Source: Flavobacteriales bacterium (GTDB lineage Bacteria; Bacteroidota; Bacteroidia; Flavobacteriales_D; SKUL01). Taken from it: a stretch of 16,771 bases of DNA. How positions within the stretch are numbered: the stretch's first letter is position 1; every line of letters begins with the position of its first letter. The notes below the pieces were generated by a model that was not told the DNA's origin, ran no database searches, and saw only the letters and a list, made by a program, of their open reading frames with translations. The stretch spans positions 1-16,771 of the forward strand of contig SKUL01000039.1 in the NCBI GenBank assembly GCA_007129985.1, written 5' to 3'. A program made the translations under genes and the position numbers. Of this stretch, positions 8,192 through 14,473 are shown piece after piece.

Positions 8192-8243
8192 AGAGAATCA
8201 CTTTTACAGTGTTGCAGAGCGAACTGTAAAAGATTGATTCTCT
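8192..8243. repeat. Large imperfect palindrome between rnz and the response regulator
   Basis: Left arm 8192-8210 (AGAGAATCACTTTTACAGT) pairs with right arm 8223-8243 (ACTGTAAAAG, then ATT, then GATTCTCT), leaving a 2-base bulge and a 12-base loop. In total 19 base pairs form. It lies 43 bases beyond the rnz stop. There is no T-run after either arm, so it is not a classic intrinsic terminator. The rest of the 8083-8285 gap holds the small hairpin at 8147-8164 and a short dyad GGGTTGAACCC near 8175; I see no gene in it. Confidence 0.6.
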
Positions 8244-8285
8244 TATTCGAATATGCATATGGCCCCTGCCATTGCATCTTTTGGG

Positions 8286-9197
8286 TTACAAACGGATGAT
8301 GTCACCATCCTCCGCAGCCGTAGTAGCCTCAAAAACAGCACGGGCCTCGGTCACCAAAGGTTCTGTTTCGCGGTATCGCGCTGAATAGTGCCCGATATAC
8401 AGATGCTTTACACCCGCCAATCCGGCAATCGTGGCGGCTTGTGCTGCGGTTGAGTGATACGTTTCCCTGGCTCTGGCTTTGTGCATTTCGGTAAAAGTAG
8501 CCTCGTGGTACAACGCGTCAACCTCTTTTATGTTCGGCACGATGGACTCTTCGTAAGCCGTGTCCGAACAATAGGCATAGGAACGCGGTGGCAGCGGCGG
8601 CTGGGTAATGACCTCGTTGGGTATCATACGACCGTCGGGAGTTTGGTAATCTTCGCCGTCAATGATGCGCTTTATCCACGCCAGCGGTATGCGGTATTCC
8701 GCCAGTTCTTCTTTTCTGATTTTGCGTCTTCGGGGCTGTTCATCCACCCTGAAGCCCCAGCACGGAATGCGATGACGGAGGGGAAAAGACCTTACGCGAA
8801 TATGCTCGTCTTCGTACAGCTCTTGCACCTCGCCTTCCTTTAGCGGCGTGAACTGCAAGTCGAAACGCAGCGTGGTGCGGCCCACATGCCATTGTAGTTT
8901 GAGCACATCTATCAACTCGGGTGGGCCATAGAGCAACAAAGGCTTTTGCCTACCCAGCAGGTGCATGGTGGATAGCAGCCCCATGAGGCCGAGGTAGTGG
9001 TCGCCGTGGAGGTGGCTGATAAAAACGGCATTGAGCCTTTGCAGCGGAGCATGGGCTTTTCGAAGAGCCAGTTGGGTTCCTTCGGCGCAATCTATCAGCA
9101 GGTGCCGCTCGTGCACATTGAGGTATTGCGCACTGGCATTACGCTGCAGCGACGGAACCGCCGATCCGCACCCAAGTATGTGAATCTCAAATCGCAC
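8286..9197 (-). CDS. rnz: Ribonuclease Z
   Basis: 303 residues, the usual length for the short bacterial RNase Z. It removes 3' trailers from tRNA precursors. Metallo-beta-lactamase fold: the Zn motif HLHGDH is at 62-67, with further ligands expected at H142, D212 (SDTAYEE) and H270 (IGHYSARY). The flexible arm used to grip tRNA lies around 150-190 and is rich in Arg and Lys. The start is GTG (complement of 9195-9197), which gives the family-typical MRFEI; an AAG precedes it and there is no better upstream ATG. An intrinsic terminator sits only 12 bases upstream of this GTG. The neighbouring STAS, pyrB and pyrR genes in the same direction form an order I recall as common in Flavobacteriia. 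Confidence 0.95.
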   Translation of the reverse strand: MRFEIHILGCGSAVPSLQRNASAQYLNVHERHLLIDCAEGTQLALRKAHAPLQRLNAVFISHLHGDHYLGLMGLLSTMHLLGRQKPLLLYGPPELIDVLKLQWHVGRTTLRFDLQFTPLKEGEVQELYEDEHIRVRSFPLRHRIPCWGFRVDEQPRRRKIRKEELAEYRIPLAWIKRIIDGEDYQTPDGRMIPNEVITQPPLPPRSYAYCSDTAYEESIVPNIKEVDALYHEATFTEMHKARARETYHSTAAQAATIAGLAGVKHLYIGHYSARYRETEPLVTEARAVFEATTAAEDGDIIRL

Positions 9198-9209
9198 CTT
9201 GTTTTCAGC

Positions 9210-9241
9210 AAAAAGCCGCCCCGGAATCCGAAGCGGCTTTT
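9210..9241 (-). terminator. Intrinsic terminator after the T9SS gene, abutting rnz
   Basis: On the minus strand AAAAGCCGC, a 13-base loop and GCGGCTTTTT form a 9-pair stem followed by a T-run. It is 26 bases past the stop of the gene at 9268-10029 and ends 12 bases before the rnz GTG. The stem is also preceded by A residues, so it could act in both directions, but no plus-strand gene needs it. Confidence 0.75.
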
Positions 9242-9267
9242 CTCGTGTTTTTGCTTGGCATCAACTC

Positions 9268-10029
9268 TTAGCGCACTACCATTTTACGGGTAACCGACTG
9301 ACCACCAATGGTGAGGCTGTAGAGGTAGATACCGGGTGTCATGTTGAGTGAAGAAGCACTCAGCTCAATGCGGTTCACACCATAGGTACCATTCAACTGA
9401 CGTGAGTGAATGTTCTTACCAAGTAGATTGAAAATGTTGAATTCAACCATTACAGGCTGGTTCAATGAGTACTCAATCACGGTTTCATCGTGAAAGGGGT
9501 TGGGCATGTTTTGATTCAACGCCAGTCCATAGGCAGCCATTTCGGTCACAGAAGAGGGGCCATCGATGGTGATGGTGTAGTCATCATAGTTAAATGGAAT
9601 GGAGGTTGCAACGTTGAATGCCACGAGGTGTATAACAGTCTGAATTTGCAAGGGGTAAACACCTCCCTCGGTTGGAACTCCTGATATAACCGCACAGCCC
9701 GGAACTTCCGGAAGGAACGTGCAATTACTCGGGGTGTGTGACTCGCAGGAAAAAGACAATCCGGGTGGCAACCCTTCAATACCAACAACAATAATTGAAT
9801 CCACCTGACCAGAAAGTGGACTGTCGGGGATATCGCTTAGGTCACTCGGGATTTTAAAGTCTATCACCTGCCCGTAAACGACGCCCACTTCACCGTCGGC
9901 AAAACCCTCTTCCACATCGGGCCAGATTCCGAAAGGTTCATCCGCGTACTCCGGGTTCGGTACACAAATTTGAGCCGACAACGCGCCGGCAGTACAAAGC
10001 ATCAAAATTGAAAGTAGTGTTTTTTTCAT
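9268..10029 (-). CDS. Secreted T9SS-sorted protein with Ig-like repeat
   Basis: 253 residues. Residues 1-20 form a signal peptide (MKKTLLSILM... ending ALSAQ). The middle (about 45-155) resembles a putative immunoglobulin-like (He_PIG/cadherin-type) fold, judged from IEGLPPGLSF at 84-93 and the closing ISGVPTEGGVYPLQI at 115-129. Four cysteines (22, 95, 103, 112) may form disulfides. From about 170 (LNQNMPNPFHDETVIEY) to the end is a type A T9SS sorting domain. Expected location is the cell surface; the function is unknown. It begins 41 bases after the STAS stop and is followed by its own terminator. It thus sits as an extra gene inside an otherwise housekeeping run. Confidence 0.85.
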   Translation of the reverse strand: MKKTLLSILMLCTAGALSAQICVPNPEYADEPFGIWPDVEEGFADGEVGVVYGQVIDFKIPSDLSDIPDSPLSGQVDSIIVVGIEGLPPGLSFSCESHTPSNCTFLPEVPGCAVISGVPTEGGVYPLQIQTVIHLVAFNVATSIPFNYDDYTITIDGPSSVTEMAAYGLALNQNMPNPFHDETVIEYSLNQPVMVEFNIFNLLGKNIHSRQLNGTYGVNRIELSASSLNMTPGIYLYSLTIGGQSVTRKMVVR

Positions 10030-10070
10030 GTGATTAAGTTATTACAGGTTATTCGGTTCCAATTATTCCG

Positions 10071-10442
10071 TTATTCATCCCCCAGTTCGCGCTCCACTTC
10101 TTCCATCATGATGAGGTCAACTGCTTCGCTTTGGGTTGGGGTTATGTTCAGCACACTGTCAAGCTGAGAAATTGAAATCATTTTCTGCACGGTTGACTGC
10201 AGTCCGGTCACAACAAATGTACCGCTCGCGTTCTTGCAAAGACGATTTCCGACCAGAATTGCGCTCAATCCGCTGGAGTCACAGTAACGTGTTTTTTCCA
10301 GATTGAGAACGATGTTGCGCACTCCATTTTTGTTGAGCATCACCAGTTCCGACTTCAAATCCGGGGCATTCATGGAGTCGAGTTTCTCCACATGAGACTG
10401 CACCATAGCGTGCTTTTCTTCATTCTTGACCTCAAAGTTCAT
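10071..10442 (-). CDS. STAS-domain protein (anti-sigma factor antagonist-like)
   Basis: 123 residues, a single STAS domain of SpoIIAA/RsbV type. The phosphorylatable-serine region is TRYCDSSGLSAIL, with D55, S56, S57 and G58 in the conserved DSSG pattern. By family it would be controlled by phosphorylation and bind a partner-switching kinase or another regulator. The acidic C-terminal tail is longer than usual (MMEEVERELGDE). No kinase or phosphatase of the RsbW/RsbU type is in the window, so the partner is unknown. It lies 47 bases downstream of pyrB in the same direction and has its own -7 element. Confidence 0.9.
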   Translation of the reverse strand: MNFEVKNEEKHAMVQSHVEKLDSMNAPDLKSELVMLNKNGVRNIVLNLEKTRYCDSSGLSAILVGNRLCKNASGTFVVTGLQSTVQKMISISQLDSVLNITPTQSEAVDLIMMEEVERELGDE

Positions 10443-10462
10443 TTTAACAGGTTTAGTCTCCC

Positions 10463-10470
10463 CAAAGATA
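10463..10470 (-). promoter_or_regulatory. -7 promoter element of the STAS gene
   Basis: Minus-strand TATCTTTG (complement of 10463-10470) is an exact TAnnTTTG box 20 bases before the ATG at 10442, in the pyrB-STAS gap. TTG triplets upstream lie at 12 and 30 bases, outside the usual window, so the -33 element is not supported. Confidence 0.45.
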
Positions 10471-10489
10471 GATAATTTTCAACACCGCA

Positions 10490-11428
10490 CTATGGCCTTT
10501 CAATTTTTGAGGCAAGCAAGTAGAGCACAGCCATCCGAATGGCCACTCCATTCTCTACCTGATTCAGGATAATGGAATGATCAGAATCTGCCACATCGCT
10601 GGTTATTTCCACTCCTCTATTGATGGGCCCCGGATGCATAATAGTGATTTCCTTATTCAGCCTGTCGAGCCGCTCCTTGTTCAGGCCATACATCATAGTG
10701 TATTCACGCAGAGAAGGGAAATAGGCATGGCCACCTCCCTGTCTCTCCAACTGAATACGTAGCATGTTGGCCACGTCGCACCAGTTCAGACCCTTAATAA
10801 GGTCAGGCTCTACCTCCACATTCAGGGCCTTGATATACTTCGGAATCAACGTAGAAGGGCCACAAACCTTTACCTCTGCTCCCAGTTTCTGCAAGCAGTA
10901 TATGTTGGACAGTGCCACGCGAGAGTGAAGAATATCACCCACAATCAACACCTTCTTCCCTGCCACGTCGCCGGTTTTCTCACGGATACTGTAAGCATCC
11001 AACAATGCCTGCGTGGGGTGCTCGTGCGTGCCATCACCGGCATTCACAATGCGTGAGTTAACTCGCGTAGAAAGAAAATGTGCCGCTCCGGGATTGGGGT
11101 GTCGCATCACCACCATGTCTATCTTCATGGCGAGGATGTTGTTCACGGTATCAATGAGCGTTTCGCCTTTATTGACCGAGGAACTCGACGAAGAAAAATT
11201 CACCACATCGGCCGACAAGCGTTTTTCCGCCAGTTCAAAACTGAGCTTGGTTCGCGTGGAGTTTTCAAAAAACAGGTTGGCAATTGTAATGTCGCGCAGC
11301 GAAGGAACCTTTTTTATGGGGCGATTAATCACCTCCTTAAAATGGTCGGCGGTTTCGAAAATAAGTTGAATCTCCTCTGGTTGAAGGTCTTTGATGCCGA
11401 GCAGGTGGTTTACGCGCAACGTTTTCAT
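10490..11428 (-). CDS. pyrB: Aspartate carbamoyltransferase catalytic subunit
   Basis: 312 residues, normal for PyrB. It joins carbamoyl phosphate and L-aspartate to give N-carbamoyl-L-aspartate, the committed step of pyrimidine synthesis. Carbamoyl-phosphate loop STRT is at 57-60 in FFENSTRTKLSFE. The loop with S84 and K87 (SVNKGET), the HPTQ motif at 137-140 and HPGP at 265-268 are all intact. I start it at the ATG at 11428, giving MKTLRVNHLLG, rather than 54 bases upstream, because that ATG overlaps the pyrR stop as ATGA and the extra residues are only a shadow of pyrR. No pyrI regulatory subunit follows. Confidence 0.95.
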   Translation of the reverse strand: MKTLRVNHLLGIKDLQPEEIQLIFETADHFKEVINRPIKKVPSLRDITIANLFFENSTRTKLSFELAEKRLSADVVNFSSSSSSVNKGETLIDTVNNILAMKIDMVVMRHPNPGAAHFLSTRVNSRIVNAGDGTHEHPTQALLDAYSIREKTGDVAGKKVLIVGDILHSRVALSNIYCLQKLGAEVKVCGPSTLIPKYIKALNVEVEPDLIKGLNWCDVANMLRIQLERQGGGHAYFPSLREYTMMYGLNKERLDRLNKEITIMHPGPINRGVEITSDVADSDHSIILNQVENGVAIRMAVLYLLASKIERP

Positions 11429-11973
11429 TGTTCGTCGGTTGTATGCATTATTACCCTGTCTTTCCCTTCGCTTTCGGCCCACTCTACACCTACTCTTTGC
11501 GCGGCAATGCTGTCCACCCAGCGCCCCACGTAATCCGCCTGAACGGGAATCTGCCTTTTAAAACGTCTGTCAATCAACACAAGCAGTTCCACGGAGCGCG
11601 GTCTTCCGAAATCCACGAGCGCCTCAAGGCCGGAGCGAATGGTGCGTCCTGTAAACAGCACATCATCCACCAGAATGACCCGTTTGTCTTCAACGGTAAA
11701 GTTCATGTTGGTGGGACTTGCCTCCAGTGGTTTTTCCTTTCGGCGAAAATCGTCACGGTAAAAAGTAATGTCGAGGTGTCCGCAGGAAATTGTCGGGCTT
11801 TTGAGGATTTCCCGCAGCGACTGGGCCAGTCTGTCGGCCAGAAGCACACCACGTGGCTGCAGACCTACAATAACGGACTCCTCGAAATTTTCGTGATTTT
11901 CAATAAGTTGAAAGCAAAGCCTCTTGATGGTTAGCGCAAACTGCTCGCTGTTTAGGATGGTGATGGGCTTCAT
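11425..11973 (-). CDS. pyrR: PyrR bifunctional regulator / uracil phosphoribosyltransferase
   Basis: 182 residues. Phosphoribosyltransferase type I fold with the PRPP loop VILVDDVLFTGRT at 99-111. GLQPRGV at 37-43 and DITFYRDD at 68-75 are PyrR signatures. In Firmicutes PyrR binds pyr mRNA to cause attenuation and also makes UMP from uracil and PRPP. Here the promoter places the 5' end only about a dozen bases before the start, leaving no room for an attenuator ahead of pyrR. The RNA-binding role is therefore not supported at this site. Its stop overlaps the pyrB start by four bases, implying coupled translation. Confidence 0.93.
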   Translation of the reverse strand: MKPITILNSEQFALTIKRLCFQLIENHENFEESVIVGLQPRGVLLADRLAQSLREILKSPTISCGHLDITFYRDDFRRKEKPLEASPTNMNFTVEDKRVILVDDVLFTGRTIRSGLEALVDFGRPRSVELLVLIDRRFKRQIPVQADYVGRWVDSIAAQRVGVEWAESEGKDRVIMHTTDEQ

Positions 11974-11988
11974 TCAACTAAGGTTGGG

Positions 11989-11996
11989 CAAATATA
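11989..11996 (-). promoter_or_regulatory. -7 promoter element of pyrR-pyrB
   Basis: Minus-strand TATATTTG (complement of 11989-11996) matches TAnnTTTG exactly and ends 15 bases before the pyrR ATG, implying a very short leader. No clear TTTG at the -33 position was found. Confidence 0.5.
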
Positions 11997-12198
11997 ACGG
12001 AATTTCGGCGTGGAGGACTTAATAAGGATTCCATGGATTTTCCGACAAGAGTTTGAAATACCCGCTTAGAAATAGAAATTCGAGAATGGTCAACAATGAA
12101 TTTCTCAAAACCAACCAACTGTTATCAATAAATCATACATTAGCAGGAGTATCTGAACCAAGCGAATACCTTGAATGAGCACCAAACTAAACTACGCC

Positions 12199-13896
12199 AT
12201 GAAAACCTCCACCCTGCTTTTATGTCTGCTTTTTCTGAATTCCTTAGCATTTGGACAAGCCTTCGAGTACACCGACCATAAGAGCCTACGCACCAGTTAC
12301 AGCAAAGTATTGCCAATTGGAGATGAACATTGGCTCGCATTGAATGATGTACGCATGTTTGACATAAGCCCTTCCACGAAGTCTTTCGTTCAGAAGTTTG
12401 ATGCAAGCGGCGAGTTAATCTGGGAATATGACACCGGTTGGGGAACGGTTGCGAGAGACATGTTGGTAACAGAAGATAATCGCATCGTGCTTTTCTCCAG
12501 TGAAGTGTACTGTGATTATATTGAATCGACCGATGTCACCATTCTGATTCTGGATGAAGATGCAAACCAACAATCCGAGCACGTCATCGGCCTGACTGAT
12601 ATCATGGGGCTTCCACCTGAAATTAAGGCCTGTTCGAACCATAGCAACTGGTACATCGGCGCTTACACCCAATACTCTCAAAGCCATATTATTGCCTATA
12701 ATGAAGTGCAGGGCTTCTTATGGAGCAGCCCGGTAGATTTAAGCCCCATCAGCCATATGGCTCCGCTGGGAAATCACATTGTGGCCTTGGGCGCCTCGGA
12801 ACTCGTGGTGCTGGACTCAACGGGAGTGGTTTTGGAAAGCATCAGCTTCAGTGGCCCCATAAAAGCTTTAGAAGCAAGTACGCAGGGTTTGTTCGTGGTG
12901 CTTCCTGATGCCGTAATGCTGTTGAGCCACGAACTCACATGGAACGAAATTCAAACCGACCTTGAAGAAACGGGGCCTCCCTACTTCATCCTCCACGACA
13001 CTGAAACCATACACTTTCTGTACAAGCAGGCCGTACATGTGCTCGACACCAATTTCAACCACCTTTACTCCGTTGAAAAGGATAGCCTTCCGGGTTTTGA
13101 CGCCAGACACGCCTCCATGAACACGCAAGGTTACGCCGTGGTTGGCTCCCGATATGTGACCACCACATGGCTCGACTGGGTGCAAACGAGTTATCCATAC
13201 GAGGCCTCCACAGCCGTTCTCCGACACATTCCGATTACCGGACACACGGATTCGAACATAACCGACGCCGCACTGCGACACCTTGAACTCTTCAACTACC
13301 AGCCCAACAACCACAGTGTTTTGGCGGGTTTCTACCTTGTGAATGAAGGAAATATCCAACTGGATAGTGTACAGGTTAATTTTGTGGGAAACCTGAACTC
13401 TATTTCATGCCACCTGCTAACCGCTGCTCAAAATTACTACGACCTTGGTTTGGCACCGGGCGACAGTATATGGCTCGAAATGACAGGGATTCAATATCAA
13501 TATCCTTTTGGGCTTACTCCGGCTGATTCAGGCAAAGTGGAGTACTGCATCTATGCGGCACAACCCAACCGCTTGTATGACAGGGACTCTGACAATGACC
13601 ATGTGTGCGCCTTGTACGATACGACGCTTGGAATTTCGGAGTTGGCACGCCCAAACATTTCGCTTTATCCCAATCCGGCGCGAAGCACCGTGCAATGGTT
13701 CTGTGAGGATTGTCACACAGTGGCCGGACTTGAAGTCTATTCGATTTCAGGAAACATGGTGATGGAGGTAGCTGCATCTGATTTCAACACCGGCATCTTT
13801 GACGTATCAACGTTGGAATCCGGCGTGTATCTTGTCCGTGCGCGCAGCAACGCAACGTTTTCTAAAACGCAAAAAATCATCGTGCTCAGGGAGTAG
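12199..13896 (+). CDS. Secreted T9SS-sorted protein, probable beta-propeller
   Basis: 565 residues from ATG 12199. I chose this over an in-frame ATG at 12175 because it places the signal peptide at the very N-terminus (MKTSTLLLCLLFLNSLAFGQ). The N-terminal two-thirds is a run of short beta-rich repeats of the type FDASGELIWEYDTG, ILDEDANQ and LVVLDSTGVVLESIS, as seen in blade repeats of secreted Bacteroidota propellers. A second beta domain follows (about 380-480), resembling the FYLVNEGN...LDSVQV type of extracellular adhesion module. From about 487 (ISLYPNPARST) to the end is a type A T9SS sorting domain with the usual closing GVYLVRA...KIIVLR. Function unknown; cell-surface location expected. 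It has no operon partner. Confidence 0.8.
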   Translation: MKTSTLLLCLLFLNSLAFGQAFEYTDHKSLRTSYSKVLPIGDEHWLALNDVRMFDISPSTKSFVQKFDASGELIWEYDTGWGTVARDMLVTEDNRIVLFSSEVYCDYIESTDVTILILDEDANQQSEHVIGLTDIMGLPPEIKACSNHSNWYIGAYTQYSQSHIIAYNEVQGFLWSSPVDLSPISHMAPLGNHIVALGASELVVLDSTGVVLESISFSGPIKALEASTQGLFVVLPDAVMLLSHELTWNEIQTDLEETGPPYFILHDTETIHFLYKQAVHVLDTNFNHLYSVEKDSLPGFDARHASMNTQGYAVVGSRYVTTTWLDWVQTSYPYEASTAVLRHIPITGHTDSNITDAALRHLELFNYQPNNHSVLAGFYLVNEGNIQLDSVQVNFVGNLNSISCHLLTAAQNYYDLGLAPGDSIWLEMTGIQYQYPFGLTPADSGKVEYCIYAAQPNRLYDRDSDNDHVCALYDTTLGISELARPNISLYPNPARSTVQWFCEDCHTVAGLEVYSISGNMVMEVAASDFNTGIFDVSTLESGVYLVRARSNATFSKTQKIIVLRE

Positions 13897-13957
13897 AAAG
13901 GGTATTTCTAAGACCATCTATGACCGATGTTCAAGGCACATTGAGAACGGCGAATTT

Positions 13958-14039
13958 TGTATGCTACAGCATACATTTTTGACGCTTTTTGTTTGCTATA
14001 ACAAACAATTTTGGGTATTCTTGTTTGTCAGAACAAACA
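13958..14039. promoter_or_regulatory. Three 18-bp palindromes at exact 32-bp pitch (operator-like array)
   Basis: Copies at 13958-13975 (TGTATGCTACAGCATACA), 13990-14007 (TGTTTGCTATAACAAACA) and 14022-14039 (TGTTTGTCAGAACAAACA). Starts are 32 bases apart both times, about three helical turns, so the sites face the same side of the DNA. Between copies 1 and 2 the symmetric positions 4 and 15 change together (A/T to T/A), keeping the dyad intact. The 14-base spacers are also similar (both have a TTTTG core), suggesting duplication of a 32-base unit. The array starts 61 bases after a T9SS gene stop. No intact gene or convincing TAnnTTTG box follows on either strand; the sequence runs into a dead gene fragment. 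Confidence 0.7.
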
Positions 14040-14066
14040 TTTTCACTCACTCCAAGGCTTGCAACC

Positions 14067-14159
14067 GGTATTTACGGTGGCTTCAGCGCGAGCAAATAGA
14101 TTTTTGTGTTTCAGGCCATTCCGGCGTAGGTAGCCATTGTGTTGTGGGTTTTGTCGTAG
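14067..14159 (+). pseudogene. Dead copy of the 3' end of the DUF1304 gene
   Basis: These 93 bases align without a gap to 16526-16618, the last 31 codons of the intact DUF1304 gene, with 83 of 93 bases identical by my count. In the parental frame the copy reads GIYGGFSASK, stop, IFVFQAIPA, stop, VAIVLWVLS, stop. Two sense codons have become TAG (AAG to TAG and CTG to TAG), and the original TAG stop is kept. The 5' three-quarters of the gene is missing; the homology begins abruptly near 14061. Confidence 0.85.
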
Positions 14160-14174
14160 TGCACTTACTTCAAG

Positions 14175-14278
14175 AAAATCTTGTCATTTTTATAATACTT
14201 CTTCGAAAGGTTTCACAGCTAAGCCAAAAAGTAGCGAGGGTGTAAGTGTTCGGTTAAAGCAGAACACCGATACCACTA
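14175..14278. repeat. Continuation of the duplication: flank and relic of the convergent gene
   Basis: Beyond the dead DUF1304 end, two more blocks match the sequence downstream of the intact gene, in the same order. AAAATCTTG at 14175-14183 equals 16619-16627. The 24 bases at 14255-14278 match 16660-16683 with one difference; there they encode part of the VVSVFYF segment of the minus-strand gene at 16649-16771. The blocks are 54 bases further apart here than in the intact copy, so sequence was gained here or lost there. After 14278 I cannot follow the match. Confidence 0.65.
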
Positions 14279-14400
14279 GTGATTTACGGACTACCAGCAA
14301 GTTCCGCTCTTTGAAAAGCGTGGAGGAAGGTGCCTTGCGGCCAAGTGAGGAGAGGAAGAAGGAGGTGTTGATGGCGGCGACCATAAAAAACCCGTCAATC
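14279..14400. other. Non-coding stretch, nothing recognised
   Basis: There is no supported gene, repeat or hairpin between the duplicated block and the ATPase operator. A 64-codon open frame on the minus strand (14190-14384) spans it and the relic, but has no start signal or recognisable protein features. Confidence 0.5.
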
Positions 14401-14448
14401 GGTCATCGTAATGACCAAAAGTTGCAACAATAGGTCATCGTAATGACC
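14401..14448. promoter_or_regulatory. Two identical 16-bp palindromic repeats at 32-bp pitch: operator of the ATPase gene
   Basis: GGTCATCGTAATGACC occurs at 14401-14416 and again at 14433-14448, identical, starts 32 bases apart. Each has 6-base inverted arms (GGTCAT/ATGACC) around CGTA. Exactly midway between them lies a third dyad, GTTGCAAC at 14421-14428, so dyad centres fall every 16 bases. The second repeat covers the place where a -33 element would lie for the -7 box at 14457-14464. A bound protein would therefore block RNA polymerase. This geometry is seen directly; repression is inference. Confidence 0.75.
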
Positions 14449-14456
14449 AATTGTCG

Positions 14457-14464
14457 TATATTTG
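14457..14464 (+). promoter_or_regulatory. -7 promoter element of the ATPase gene
   Basis: TATATTTG is an exact TAnnTTTG box ending 9 bases before the ATG at 14474. The message would be nearly leaderless. The -33 position falls inside the second palindromic repeat. Confidence 0.6.
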
Positions 14465-14473
14465 AAAGAAAAA

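Noticed and set aside
8192..8243. Intrinsic terminator of rnz
   Set aside because: The stem is long but AT-rich at the base, bulged, and not followed by a T-run in the rnz direction.
12135..12142. Promoter of the 12199 gene (TACATTAG)
   Set aside because: One mismatch in the TTTG half and no clear -33 element; left out.
13958..14039. CRISPR-like array (three repeats with short spacers)
   Set aside because: Repeats are 18 bp and diverged, spacers are only 14 bp and resemble each other, and there are no cas genes. Operator-like palindromes explain it better.
13799..14245. 148-codon open frame across the end of the T9SS gene and the palindromes
   Set aside because: Its first third is an out-of-frame reading of the sorting domain and the rest reads through palindromes and a dead gene fragment in the wrong frame.
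14061..14278. Insertion sequence remnant
   Set aside because: No transposase fragment or terminal inverted repeats; the block is explained by homology to the DUF1304 locus further along.
14190..14384. 64-codon minus-strand frame upstream of the ATPase
   Set aside because: No start signal; its C-terminal part only contains the relic of the convergent membrane gene, joined to sequence without protein features.
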